Positions 1 through 11,713 of a stretch of DNA of 64,000 bases are shown one piece after another. Within the stretch, counting starts at the first letter, position 1. The number at the start of each line of letters is the position of its first letter. The DNA lies in assembly GCA_037127255.1 (NCBI GenBank), contig JBANSL010000003.1:43211314-43275313 (forward strand), read 5' to 3'. The notes under the pieces were generated by a model that did not search any database, had not been told where the DNA came from, and was given only the letters and a program-made list of their open reading frames with translations. Origin of the DNA: Persicaria tinctoria. Taxonomy: Eukaryota; Streptophyta; Magnoliopsida; Caryophyllales; Polygonaceae. The translations under genes and the position numbers were made by a program.

Positions 1-412
1 ATAATCCGTCGAACTAATTTTATTTATATCTGTATTGTTTTTTGGTGGAAAAATGATTTATATTTAGATTATTAGTTATTTATTTATTGAAAACTACCTA
101 ACCCGGATAGATATTTTAGTAACTAACGTAATAAATCTATACTTTATATTTAATAAAAAACAATATTAAAATCTTTTTAAAAAACAGTTATCTATTAAAT
201 TATATGAGATTCAATTAATGGTAGATAAGAAAAAAAATTACCTTATAAATGAGAATTTTATTTATATTTTGAGAGAATCTAAAATCTAAATAAAAGATAT
301 TTAGATTTTTTATATAATCCGTCGAACTAATTTTATTTATATCTGTATTATTTTTTGGTGGAAAAATGATTTATATTTAGATTATTAGTTATTTATTTAT
401 TGAAAACTACCT
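1..412. repeat. Direct repeat of about 100 bp, spacing 313 bp
   Basis: The AT-rich sequence at 1-100 recurs at 314-412 with only a few changes (for example gtattg against gtatta). The stretch between the copies is AT-rich and has no coding signal. The repeat may continue to the left of the window, so its full unit is unknown. Confidence 0.8.
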
Positions 413-1247
413 AAATTATTTATAATATTGTATTAATGTATTCTCCGTACACGGGACGGGACTTACACTAGTTATGTAGATATATAGATATAGAATACTC
501 CTAGTCCTATAGAAGAGGAGTAAGGTTTGCTTGGTAAAAATGTTTATTTGATGGGTTATATGGTAATTAACTCGGCTTATTAAATTATTAATATTTGAAT
601 TATAATTATAATATTAGTTATACTATTATCGCCGGCAGCGCCCAGCACCTGAAACAGAATCAAGCAATGCGCGTTTTAATTGATCGATCGATGAAGAAAC
701 TAATTGATAGAGGAAAGGGATTGAATTGAAGTATAGTTACAGGAGGATGTGAATCAAGTTCCATTGCAAGTAGAAGGAGGCAAGTAGAGTAACCCTAAAA
801 TACCGGGGAGAGAAGATTGTTTTTAAGAAATTGGAACTAAAATTAAGAGGAGATAGAAGGAAAAAATTGTTATTGGTTGAAATAGCTAAAATGAAGGTGG
901 GGAAGACACGTAGGCAAAACTCTTCTGATTTAAAGTAGTATATAGATTCCATTCCAAAAATCCTAAAGTTCAATCATAAATTTGAATTCACTAAAAATTA
1001 AAATCCTGTGCTTTCTTCTGTGTTTTTTTATTGTTTTCATGACGATTTGTCTATTATTTTGAATCCCTTTCTTGTTAAAAAAAAAAAGTTAGGATGAAAC
1101 CGCTCAAACAATCTGACACAGAATATCACTTCGAATCCAATCGGATTGGATTAAGATCACGAGCCCTTCAATCGATTTGGGATTTTTTTTTTTTTTTTTT
1201 TGACAAAATTGATCTTCTAAATTTCCTAGAAACGAGTAGCAAATTGA
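413..1247. other. AT-rich intergenic stretch, no gene seen
   Basis: No convincing reading frame, splice pattern or RNA fold is visible. The short open frames here sit in low-complexity AT-rich DNA. The right part (about 980-1247) lies just downstream of the minus-strand gene that stops at 1248 and probably holds its 3' untranslated region. Confidence 0.5.
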
Positions 1248-2188
1248 TCAATTGGGTGAATCAGCCTTCTTTTTAAGCGTGGCGATGAAATCATCTTTCT
1301 CCTGGGGAGTCATTCCAGCAGTTGAACAATCTCCTACTCCCCACTCCGCCCCTCTTATGCAGTACTTGTCCTGTATCTCTTTCTTGTTCCTGCATTTTCA
1401 AATCAAATATAACAAAACAATTTATTCATAAGCTTAATTAATAGCTCATTCATCAAGAACAACTGCATTTAGCACAATTGCTGATCAAGACGTGTTGCTG
1501 CATTTTAATTTCTTTTTCTTACTTCTCCTTGTTCTGTTTCGATTTCTCTAACAACTCTTTGATGATCGGAGACGACTTGAACCTATCGTCGTTCTCGGCA
1601 TACTTCTTCCGGTTTTCTTTTGCATCCAACACACTCAAACATAGTTTATATCAGTCTAATTAACGAAACACGGAAGTCAATTTCACTCATATAAACTATG
1701 TTTGAAACGTTTTGGATAAAATCGGAGACTGAATTGGGATGTTTAAAAAGTTTGTGGACTATCATAGAATGAGATGCAAAGGCTTATAAACCTAGAATCA
1801 TTGTTTTGTTACCGTTAAAACGGGTGAGGGAGTCAAATCTGGGAAGTTCAGGCCCCGGGATGGACTCTAGGCCAGTGATTCCTGACATGAATCCAGCTTC
1901 AGCTGCACCCAAATCAACAACCACACAAGCTACACTATCAATCACTTCTGAAGAAATGCAGGAAAGAGGCAGGGCAGGGGAAACTATGATACCTGGGCCG
2001 GGGCAGAGGAGGATAGCGGTGGAGGCAACGAGAGGGAGAATGGACTTCTGAAGCAGTGGAGATAAAGACGGGTGTGGTAGCGATGAGTAATGGACGTGTC
2101 TTAGTCGGTTGGGTGTTTCAGGGTGGATCGTAGGAGATGATCTGGTGGAGGCTGGAACCCGAAAGCCCGAGCTCAATGAAGAAAGCAT
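1248..2188 (-). CDS. Three-exon gene for a small, probably chloroplast-targeted protein (203 aa)
   Basis: Reading the minus strand, exon 1 runs 2188-1813, exon 2 1616-1523 and exon 3 1389-1248. The donors are GTAACA and GTAAGA, both acceptors end in AG, and phase is kept across both junctions, giving 612 nt with stop TGA at 1250-1248. The N-terminus is rich in Ser, Pro and Arg like a plastid transit peptide. A hydrophobic stretch follows (around residues 50-75), then a segment ending TGLESIPGPELP. The C-terminal half is charged, with YAENDDRFKSS, a Lys/Glu-rich helix, and CIRGAEWGVGDC holding two cysteines. The conserved-looking end resembles a small thylakoid protein sometimes annotated as PsaN-like; I recall this only loosely and do not assert the function. 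No frameshift or internal stop was found, so it is probably a live host gene. Confidence 0.75.
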
Positions 2189-2278
2189 GGTGAACCTGCT
2201 CTCTCCTACCTTTTTTCCCCTTTCTGTTTCAGCAATGAAGGGCAGGGAGTGGGAGGAGATAAGGAAACCATTCCGGAT
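2189..2278. other. Upstream region of the minus-strand gene
   Basis: A short stretch holding the 5' untranslated region or promoter side of the gene that starts at 2188. A pyrimidine-rich run (about 2198-2230) is visible. No TATA box could be assigned. Confidence 0.35.
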
Positions 2279-2331
2279 TGGCTAACCGGAAAAGACTTGT
2301 GGATAATAGTCATAGGTCCCCGGTTCGAACC
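2279..2331 (+). repeat. tRNA-like A and B boxes, probable SINE head or tRNA pseudogene
   Basis: The sequence at 2279-2289 fits the RNA polymerase III A box (TGGCTAACCGG) and 2322-2331 fits the B box (GGTTCGAACC). The spacing is about 32 bp, as in tRNAs and tRNA-derived SINEs. A full cloverleaf with matching acceptor ends is not evident. No poly(A) tail or target duplication was clear, so SINE against tRNA relic is unresolved. Confidence 0.5.
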
Positions 2332-2862
2332 TCGGAATAACCGCTCTTTATTTACCAATTCAAGGGAGGAGATAAGGAGGGAAATGCGTGGTCATTGGCC
2401 GTATAAAACGGGGACCCCAGACCGTATGATTGGAAACAGGATTCTCTACAACTCTCGGTATTTCGGGTATAATTTTACTTTTCAAAAAATATATTTACAT
2501 TACACATACTTATATTTATATGTTTATAAATTTTTATTATAAAAAAATTCATTTTAGAATGAAGATTGGCTTGCAATTGAGTCAAATCTCTGTAAATAAT
2601 ACCAATTTTGCATTTTCAAGTAAGTCATTGATCTAAGGTTTTTTTTTAAATGAAGATGCTTGAAATCTGGATGAGACAAACATAGTTGATTGTCTTCCAC
2701 ATATTCAGATTCACAGATCTTGAGCAATAGGCACCATGTTAATGGTTTAATGACAAATAGAGAATAGTGTGTTTAATTAGCTTTTCCAAATAGTGTGTTT
2801 TATCTCAGTAGGATGAAGATATCACAAAACAAACATTTGATGCAATTTAGTAATTTACAAAA

Positions 2863-3760
2863 TTAATATAATTCTAGTAATTTAGTATGAGAAAAGCGAC
2901 CGCCCCTTCGCCGGATCTGACGGATGTCACTGCCTTGGACGAGCAGATTGAGGACGGAGATCTGAGATCTCAACCTCCGAGCGACCATCCATGGCGCCTC
3001 CTCCGATTCGCGCTCCGAGCCAGCGATTTGCAACTGGCGGCCCAGATCCCCTGCGACAGCCTCCACGTCATCCAATTCCTTGATGGATGGACTCCAAGGT
3101 GGTGCTCTCTATTAATCTCTGAAATTGCAGATCCAGAATGAACCAGAGCGAAAGCTTCGTCTTCGTCCTCTCATTGCCTTCTCCCTCACCGTCGCTGCTG
3201 AGCATCGTCGAAGAAAGGTCTCCTCTCTCTCCCTTCCCCTGCGTAACTGTGAATGTCTCTGTAACTTGATTAACAATTTATCAGTCTCCAATTTCAGCAC
3301 TGGCAGCTCCTTGCTATACTGTTTTTATAAGATCTTGTAAACATTTTTCTCTTGACACTGGCTGGTGCATATTTAACATGACATGCTTCCCGTTTTTATA
3401 TGATCTTTCTTTCTTTCACCGGATGATTTGAAGTTTTAGTGTAACTATGACACTATTTTGTTTTCCTTGTTAGCTGACTTAGCTCACAGCAGTATTGTTC
3501 ATGGAGCCTGTAGTTCCAAATTTTTCTAAGGTTTTGGATGCTGTGAATTCCCTTGCTAAAGATGAGGGTCAAGTATGTTGCACGACATTAGCTAACACAC
3601 TCAATACAGTCCTCATTTCTTTGACTTTTGAGCCCGAGCAACTTTCCATGCCACTGTCGAGAGAGTGTTCATGGTTGTCTCATTTAGGTCTGATTTCCAA
3701 TTGTCAATCTTTGTTCTTGTTTTTTTTTTTTTTTATTGATGTATCTCTGATATGAAATGT
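2863..3760 (+). pseudogene. GC-rich exon-like pieces of unidentified origin
   Basis: A GC-rich island at 2887-3300 stands out from AT-rich surroundings and contains possible start codons at 2989 and 3138. A second exon-like piece around 3501-3573 encodes EPVVPNFSKVLDAVN and ends before a GTATGT donor. I could not join the pieces into one protein and do not recognise a family. With the zinc-finger and cyclin exons downstream they look like one string of transcript-like fragments on the plus strand. Confidence 0.3.
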
Positions 3761-4310
3761 AGAATTTCGCTGAGCTTGTGTATTGCACTTCTAATTTATA
3801 GCATCTACAAGTTGTGTACATTTTAGGGAATTCAGATATGGATTATGATAAATTTCACTCAAGGTTTCACAATTTAAATGTTTTTAAACTGAGATTCAGA
3901 ATTTTCTTCAGATGGATTTGGATCATTCAAGCTTGTCTATAAAATTTACCTCTTACTATCCAGAGTTTCACATATTTTGATGTTCAAATGGTTCAACACA
4001 TCCTTTTCTGTATAAAAGCATTGGTTTGCCAATGATATGGAATCGAATAATCAATAATTACTTGTTGCAGACAGAGGAGCCTTCTTCAGCTTTAAACTAG
4101 TTCCTTGTGTTGAAATTTCAGCATGTTCTGTGTCTTGCTCGTATATGGAATCAAATACTCTATAATGATTTGGAATCAAATTATTAATGGTCTTTTTGCT
4201 TCTCGCTTTTTACTCATATGGTTAAAATTTCAGCATGTTTTGTGTCTTGATCGCATAAACCTAAATGCATGAATCAATTCAGCATGACTAACATCCAATT
4301 TGTTTTCCAG

Positions 4311-4510
4311 CTGTCGGTTTGGTGACAAATGCAGATTTTTACATTCCACTCAGCAGCAACCAAAACCCAACACCAGTCTCTTTGGTTTTGGTGTTCAAAA
4401 TAGCTCCAATGCAAAATCCCAACAGCGCTGCGCTTTCTTTTCTTTTCAGCAGTTTTCTGGCTTTGGATTTTCAACAATTTTTGAAGAAATCGACTCGTCA
4501 GCCAAGTCAG
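4311..4510 (+). pseudogene. CCCH zinc finger / FG-repeat exon fragment (C3H16/NUP42-like)
   Basis: An acceptor (TTTTCCAG) ends at 4310. The following frame reads CRFGDKCRFLHSTQQQPKP and then LFGFGVQ. This is the second half of a Cys3His zinc finger followed by Gln-rich and Phe-Gly sequence, the layout of plant C3H16/NUP42-like nucleoporins. The first finger cysteine would lie on an upstream exon that was not found. The frame stays open beyond 4510, but the family-like signal fades and the true 3' border is unknown. No complete gene is present, so this is a fragment. Confidence 0.5.
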
Positions 4511-4727
4511 GATTCTTCTCTGCCGTTGCGCTTCCTTTTTTTTTGCACTTCGCCTTGATAAAACATGATTTGTTGATGTGTGTTAGTCCTTTCCATGTGT
4601 GTTATTTTTTGAAATGCTACAGCTATGCTAGTTTCGAGTCTTTTGTTTCATTTTGCTACTGAGCTTGGTATTAAACTTGCCATTGCAATTTGTGAGTTTA
4701 TGATTAATGATGTGTTAAGTAAATCTT

Positions 4728-5289
4728 TTGAATAATGTGTTGACTATATCTCGTGAAATTATTCACAGGCAGGATAAGAGCGTCTTGACTTACATGTTTC
4801 CAATTGTGAGTATGATGCCCTCTCCTTTTATGATTTGGGTTACTTTCACTCTAATTACACTTGAAACAGTTATATTGCATTATGGTACAGCTGTTGATGG
4901 TCTGCTGTTAACTAGCTTGGTGGTTTTCCATTGGACTAGAATGCTATTTAAGCAATGACTTCATATGGCATTGTTTCTTCATTTATGCTAGATTGTTTTT
5001 TTTAAACGCCTGTTCAATTTTATTATGCCTGTATACTTGAGTTTGTGTTGTATGCTTCTGATCTATTGTTCAGTTTATTCGGAAGATAAAATTCTTGATG
5101 TTGTGTTACACAGGGGTGGTTTGAACAGTATAGAGAAAGGGTGCTTGAGGCTGAGCAATTGATATTAACGACATTGAACTTCGAACTTGAAGTGCAACAC
5201 CCATTTGATCCTCTTACCTCCGCTTTGGACAAATTAGGCCTTTCACAATCGATGTTGGTGAATTTGGCATTGAGCTTGGTTAGTCAAGG
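4728..5289 (+). pseudogene. Cyclin-T1-like fragment (two exons)
   Basis: Exon A ends at 4805 before GTGAGT and reads REIIHRQDKSVLTYMFPI. Exon B (5114-5289) follows an ACACAG acceptor, ends before GTGAGT and reads GWFEQYRERVLEAEQLILTT and then LNFELEVQHPFDPLTSALDK. Phase is kept across the 308 bp intron. The sequence matches the central cyclin box of plant cyclin T, the partner of CDK9-type kinases in transcription elongation. The Asp usual before WFEQY is Gly here. The first cyclin-box exons and everything after LVSQG are missing, so no working cyclin can be made. Confidence 0.65.
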
Positions 5290-5458
5290 GTGAGTTTCTC
5301 TTATTCCTAAATATGCATATTCAATGGCATCTTTCAAGTATATTTTTTTAATTTCAGCATTTCAATATTTTATAATTTAGCATTTCAGTAGTTTCAATAA
5401 TTGCTGAAATGCGGACTGCAATAAATTTTGACGTTCCTTGCTTTGTATCTCCTTTAAA

Positions 5459-5528
5459 AGCCTCTTAGCTCAATTGTAAGAGCAATGTGTTTATGCGCAA
5501 ATACGTGGGTTCGAATCCCGCATAGGCT
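5459..5528 (+). tRNA. tRNA-like sequence, copy 1 (pseudo-tRNA or SINE head)
   Basis: The 70 nt stretch has a T arm (GTGGG TTCGAAT CCCGC), a D arm (GCTC/GAGC) and acceptor ends AGCCTCT/ATAGGCT with one mismatch. It also has A-box TAGCTCAATTG and a good B box. The anticodon arm is too short and badly paired, so a functional isoacceptor cannot be named. A second copy lies 603 bp downstream. Confidence 0.45.
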
Positions 5529-5614
5529 AAAATTTTGTATAGTTCTTTACATATATGACAACATTTCAGCAGCATGCATGTATAACATTTTCAGGAGTGT
5601 CAGCAATAATCATT

Positions 5615-5960
5615 TCAGCAACAACAACGTTGCTGAAACCGGGGTTTCAGCAACACAAAAAAAAAAAGCAACGCGGGAAAAAAAAATTGTTGAAACAGAG
5701 GGTGGCACGGGTGTTTCAGCAACTCTGGTTTCAGCAACGCGAAAAAAAACCGATGAAACAGAGGATGACACAGGGTTTCAACAACTCTGGAAACGCAAAA
5801 AAAAAACGATAAAAAAGCGAAAAAAAGGAACATAAAAGCAAAAAAAAAACTGCTGAAACAGAGGGTGGCACAGGGGTTTCAACAACTCTGGAAATGCGAA
5901 AAAAAAAAGAAAAAAATATGCTGAAACAGAGGTTAGCCCAGGAGTTTCAGCAACTATATT
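5615..5960. repeat. Diverged repeat of TGAAACAGAGG...TTTCAGCAACTCTGG units
   Basis: At least four units start near 5690, 5751, 5852 and 5921. Each has TGAAACAGAGG, about 10 nt, a GTTTCA(G/A)CAACTCTGG-like end and an A-rich spacer of variable length. TGAAAC and GTTTCA are complementary, so each unit can fold as a small hairpin. Open frames through this stretch are by-products of the repeat. Confidence 0.65.
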
Positions 5961-6061
5961 TTAGGGGTGGACATTTTGCTAATATAGAGAGGGTGGTGGA
6001 CATTTTCCTAATAAAGCCCAAAATTATGGACATCGAGGTAATCACCCCATTTAGTATTAAA

Positions 6062-6131
6062 AGTCTCTTAGCTCAACGGTAGATCGATGTGCTTTATGCG
6101 CAAATACGTGGGTTCGAATCCCGCATAGGCT
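6062..6131 (+). tRNA. tRNA-like sequence, copy 2 (pseudo-tRNA or SINE head)
   Basis: This copy is close to the one at 5459-5528 and the same length. T arm and 3' acceptor are identical, while the D loop differs (AACGGTAGATC). With the best pairing the anticodon position would read TTA, which corresponds to a stop codon, so a working tRNA is unlikely. Both copies are followed by TAAA. Confidence 0.45.
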
Positions 6132-6167
6132 AAAGTTTACATTTTTAGTAATTTGCAAAAAAACAAA

Positions 6168-6261
6168 TTAGTGCTGACTTTGTTTTTATGTGTATTTTTA
6201 GTGCTGACATCGTTTTTATACGTATTTTTTAGTGCTGACATCGTTTTGATGCATATTTTTA
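6168..6261. repeat. Minisatellite of about 35 bp, three units
   Basis: Three imperfect units built on AGTGCTGACATCGTTTTTAT plus a T-rich tail follow each other directly. Confidence 0.7.
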
Positions 6262-6289
6262 TGTTCGAAAATTTTCTCATATTATAATT

Positions 6290-6900
6290 GCACAACATAA
6301 ACTTAAATTTGCACAACCAAAAGTATTGAAACGAGAAAAAAAAAATTATATTTGCACAACAAAATGTTATATTTGCACAACTTACTGTTAAATTTGCACA
6401 ACTTACTCTTATATTTGCACGACAGAATGTTTTTAAAAAAAACAAGACTTGGGTCATATTTGCACAACGTACTCTTATATTTGCACACCGTACTCTTATA
6501 TTTGCACGACAAAATATAAAAAAAAACTAGACTTGGGTCATATTTGCACAACTTACGATTATATTTGCACATCGTACTCTTATATTTGCACGACAAAATG
6601 TTAATAAATATAAATAATAAAAAAAATAAAAAAAATAGAATTGGGTCATATTTGCACAACTTACGATTATATTTGCACAGTGTATTCTTATATTTGCACG
6701 ACAAAAAAAAATATTTGCACAACGTATGGTTATATTTGCACATGCACAACATACTTTTATTTTTGCACATGCACAACATACTCTTATTTTTGCACGACAA
6801 AATATTAAAAAAAAACTAGACTTGGTTCTTATTTGCTCAACATAGGGTTATTTTTGCACTTGCTCAACATACTTTTATTTTTGCACGGCAAAATGTTAAA
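6290..6900. repeat. 21 bp minisatellite built on TATTTGCAC
   Basis: TATTTGCAC recurs about every 21 nt, grouped into longer blocks that end in an A-rich run and CTTGGGTCA. Because 21 is a multiple of three, the minus strand stays open for 165 codons (6303-6800) as a CKYxxxL heptad. The frame is best explained by the repeat, not by a gene. Confidence 0.75.
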
Positions 6901-7480
6901 AAAAAAAGAAAAGAAAAGAGAGTTAGGCTATAGGCAAGATGATAAAATTGTTATTGACAAGATGATAAAATTGTTATGGGCAAGATGGACACTCCACCAA
7001 TTTGTCCCAAAATATGAAATTTTCACCAATTAGTACAACTTTTTTAGACATTTCACAAATTCACCCATTAAATATACAACATAACAATTATAAACACATC
7101 AATATGTAATATAATACTAAAGTAGTTGTTACTGCTGCCACGTGACGCCCTCACGTTTAAAACGCCACTTGTCAATCTAATATTTAAGCCACATCCCCAT
7201 TTACTTAACCATTCAATTGGTCCATAATTTTATTTAACCATCTTTCATTTCATTATACAAAGAATCGAATATAATAATCATTTTTCATTAAAACAAAATC
7301 AATTACTTAAATATTTCATTTGAATTAGAAATAACAATTCAGTCCGCTTTTATCATCAATGCCCGAAGTTCGTCTTGCACCCTTTCTCCTATGGTGATCT
7401 GCTACATCGTTCTTGTTGTTACCAAACTGACCAATTGAATCCACACTGACCGATCTCATCAGCTACATCGTTTTTAAACT
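6901..7480. other. AT-rich stretch without a gene
   Basis: No coding, RNA or transposon border signal was found, apart from two short GATAAAATTGTTAT repeats near 6940-6980. Confidence 0.4.
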
Positions 7481-7519
7481 TATGATTGTTGTTAACAATA
7501 AAAGGAAACAACAATCATA
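7481..7519. repeat. 13 bp inverted repeat (hairpin)
   Basis: TATGATTGTTGTT at 7481-7493 is the exact reverse complement of 7507-7519. The same 13-mer recurs at 12280-12292, in inverted relation to the second arm, across the RPA1-like gene. Confidence 0.7.
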
Positions 7520-7565
7520 GCTTCTCCATGCTAAGGCATCAGTATCACACAGTTCTTACTAGATG

Positions 7566-7925
7566 TTCTTCGAGCTCCTGAATTTCATCATCATCCTAAA
7601 CCAGCAAAAGAAAATGATTATTCATATAATCAGTAACCCAACCAAGAACAAGCACAGCTTGAAACAAATAATATGTGCAAAAACAAAACATCACTCTTAC
7701 ATTTGCATTTCCGCTGGGCTAGCCTCCAATTCTTTCAAGTCCTTCCCATAATCTGCCTTGAGCTCTGCAGCTTCTCTTGAAACCATTTCGCAAAATTTGG
7801 GTCACAAGATTGAAACTCATTTCTTCAAACACATTGAGATCGATCAATTGGAAATGACACCCACTTCATCAGACATGGATCTCGACTTCTCGCCACAAAC
7901 CTTGCTGGCCTGCAAACCTGCAGAG
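7566..7925 (-). pseudogene. Exon-like fragments on the minus strand, origin unknown
   Basis: A minus-strand frame reads MVSREAAELKADYGKDLKEL, then EASPAEMQ, and meets a GTAAGA donor near 7698. Further on, DDDEIQELEEHL sits between a TTTAG acceptor and a GTAAGA donor (about 7602-7566). The composition is acidic and coiled-coil-like. No family was recognised and no complete gene can be assembled. Confidence 0.3.
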
Positions 7926-8728
7926 ATTATTAAAACTAACACCAAAATGGACGAAAGACAGATGAAGATCTAGATGGGCATAACAATCACTAACAACATG
8001 GATTGCATATCCTAAATCTAATTAAACAAATAATTATTCAAGAAAAAAATAAATCTTAAGTAAATCCGAATCTAACTAATTAAAATAAATTGGAAAAAAA
8101 TTCCGAAATTAATATGCTTATCCCTTAATATGTTAAGAAAATCTGCTAAAAAAATAAAAAAAGATTGCAATCTACAACGAACACAATTGATTTTACCCGT
8201 GAGATGGATTGGGTATCTCTGAAAATCCAATTCTTACATGAATTTTATCTATTCCTCAAAAATAACTATTGGATTATTGATTAGATAATCCAGAAAAATC
8301 ATAAAATCAGAAATTCAGTTGCTTAGCTTTTTGAGGAAAAAAATCAGAAATTCAGTTACTGCTGAAATATTCACTTAGAGAATTTAGAAAATTGGTTAAA
8401 ATCCAATATTTATCTAATATTTTATGGAATTTGGATTTTTCGATTTTAGTCATCTCTATATATTGATAAAGAAAGATACAATTAAATCACCTATTTTCAA
8501 CCATCTTCAATAGGTTACATACTCTGCTTGGTCCTGCTTCAATTTATTATCTACTTCTCTCTCAACCCACTTTTACTTATTACATTTTACATTTATTTGT
8601 TTCGGGATCGCTGCCAATTCCCCTTCTTGCACCCTCTCGGTATCCCCTTTTCCTTATTTTCATGTCTTTCAAATCACCTTATTCATGTATTAGTATTGAT
8701 TCAATTTTCTATTGTTTTTTAGGTACGA
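7926..8728. other. AT-rich stretch upstream of the RPA1-like gene
   Basis: No gene is seen. The sequence TCTCTATATATTGATAAAG, beginning at 8453 after an A, resembles plant Helitron 5' ends. No matching 3' hairpin plus CTRRT was found after the gene, so the boundary is only a suggestion. Confidence 0.35.
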
Positions 8729-9830
8729 ATGAAGAAGATTATATATGTCGATGAGCTTAATCCCACCAACATCAAAGGGAGCATCCAAGTCCGTATTGTG
8801 TCAATGTTTGACAACATTAACTTCAAAAATAGGCAAGAAATCATTTCAAAAGACTTCATATGTGTCAATGAAAAGGTGCGAGTCATTAATAATTCGTGAA
8901 TTTTGTATATTTTCTTGGCATGTGTTGCAAATGTTCACAAACATTCATTTTATTTTTTTCAGTGTAATAAAGTTCATGCAACCATAAGGAGACCATTGAT
9001 CAAAGATTTTGCATGCCTTTCAGAATATGAAATGTTCGAGATATCAATTTTCACTTTGATAAAGTACCTTGACCAATATTGCCATTGCTCCCACCCCCAT
9101 AAGGTTATCTTTTCTGCTAACACAAAAGTCAAAGAAATAACGAAAGTTCCAATCTCCAGACATTCATTTCAATTCACTGAATCTGATGTTATTGAAAGTA
9201 AAGATGTCGATCTAACTCTTTTGATTGGTAAGTTGTTATTTATTGGGTATGTAACTTTCATCAATCAGTGTTCACAATAATATTTTATTCTATAAGGTTC
9301 GACAATATATGATTGTTTGTGTTTATGTAGAAATATATCATTGGTAACTTAACCAAAATTGGAAACATCATTGAAGTGAAGTCGGTTATGATAAAAAGGT
9401 TCACAAGAGGCTTGAAATCCATTTCGAGAACAATAGGTATTATTGATTGTTACATTTCTATATTAAATATATCACCATTTCCCACTATATAATTGTTTTA
9501 TCTCATAACATTCGATATTCTTATTTTATAGGAATTAATTTATGATTTGCACGTTGTGGGATGGATATGCTAAGCAATTCACCCCCTTATTTTATATGGA
9601 CGTTCTATTGGATGATAGTGTCCCCGTTATCATCCAATTTGCCAGAATAAATATGAGAGGATGTAATTATTTCTGTTATGTTTGAATAATGCCATTAAAT
9701 CAATATTTTTATAATATTGTTTTTTAATTCTTGGTTGTTTTCCCTATTATAGCGTAAAACCAACTAGCAAACAATGTGAAGGGAAGCACACGTGTTTTCA
9801 TTGACAATCTTAGAATTAAAGAGAAATAAA

Positions 9831-10667
9831 TCAAGGTTTGTTTCATTAAGTTACTATTAGAGAGATAAATCCAGAAATTTTTACTTAATTACCAGAATTT
9901 TTCACTTCTTTATATATTTACATTCTTTTGATCAGAATATGCATTTGAAAATCTGCACAACAGATAATTTTTTTTTACATTTTGTTACAATAGTACATTT
10001 TCAAGGTTTGGAAATATGTAAACTATTGTAAAACAATCTGTAAACTAAATTTATAATAACTAAATTTGTAAAATTACATTTGTAATATGTAAATCTACGA
10101 TCTATAAATTTGTAAACCGCTGTTACATAATCAGTAAAATTAAATCTATAACAACAAATAAAAAATCAGTACACCTAATGCAATAAAATTTCATTTGTAA
10201 TCTGCAAATGTGTATCTTCAATTCTGTAAAAATATAGCTTATTATAAATCAAGGTTTGTTTCATTAAGTTACTATTGAAGAGATAAATCCAGAATTTTTT
10301 ACTTAATTACTAGAATTTTTTACTTATTTATATATTTACATTCTGTTGATCAGAATCTGTATTTGAAAATCTGCACAAACGATTTTTTTTTTTTTTTACA
10401 TTTTGTTACAGTAGTACATTTTCAAGGTTTGGAAATCTGTAAACTGTTGTAAAACAATCTATAAACTGAATTTTCAATAACTAAATATGTAAAATTGCAT
10501 TTGTAATATGTAAATCTGCGATCTATAAATATTTAAACTGTTGTTACATATTCTGTAAAACTAAATCTATAGTAACAAATAAAAAATTAGTCCAACTAAT
10601 GCAGTAAATTTTCATTTGTAATTCTGCAAACGTGTATCTTCAAATCTGTAAAATTATAAAACAGGAT
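9831..10667. repeat. Tandem duplication, 418 bp unit, in an RPA1-like intron
   Basis: TCAAGGTTTGTTTCATTAAG at 9831 recurs at 10249, and the two units align throughout with scattered changes. The duplicated sequence is dominated by short CTGTAAA-like strings. Confidence 0.8.
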
Positions 10668-11713
10668 CTATAAATCTGCTGGAGTAAGGACTAAATCTGT
10701 AAAAACAAATATGTAAATACTAAAGGTGTACTAATGCCTTATTTTTCCACTTCAGAGTTTGCACCATTCTATATTTGTAGTATTTTGCTTTTTTCGTGGA
10801 AAATCTGCACCTCAAAAGATAATACAGTTATCGAGTCCACCCAAATATTCAGTCCAAGATCAGTTTTTAACTATTTATAAGAGGAAGACTTTGGTAGAAC
10901 TTGGTGATTTAACTACGGTACACTCTTTTCTCATTATGTTTTATATTATATGATTTTGTTATGCAACTTGAATATAATTAATTTACCACATGAATTTAGG
11001 TGGGAAAATATGCCACCATTGCCACTATTGAGAAGAATCAAGATAGAAATGGATGGTACTGCCATTCATGTAAATTTTGCAAAATGGGTGTCCTGCCCGA
11101 AGATGGAGGTTTTTGGTGTCGCAAGTTTAAATGCAATGTGAAATATGCAATTCCGAGGTCATATGATGAATTCTATGTCTTTCTTATAGCACATTTCAAT
11201 TAATTTATTACATGATTTTTTTATTTAATGTTTTCATGTCTTTTTCAATGATTATTATTCATGAATTTTAAAGGTTTAAAGTTGAAGTCACGGTGAATGA
11301 TAGATCAGTTTCAAGTCTCTTACTATGTTGGATTTTGAAGTTAAGCGGATTGTTGGAAAATCAGTATCTTCAATACTTGGCTCTATGAGCAATGTGAATA
11401 ATCATTATTCCTCTCTATAAAGCATCATTAAATCTTACTTACTCTTACATTTTCACCACCATATTATATGGTGTTGTATAGGATGTCGATGTAAATTCCA
11501 TTCCAGCAGATCTTCAACAAGTGTTTATGAGCAAAACTAGCGTTTATGAACAAAACATTTTTGTTCATTGTTGACTGCAACAACTACAACATTGACAATT
11601 CAAATTCTAGCTTCACCATGCACAAGATGACAGATGATCACAAGAAATCCTCAGTGAGTTCAAGAAAGGTCTAGATCATACAGAGGTACGTATTCCATTT
11701 ACTCTAAATTATA

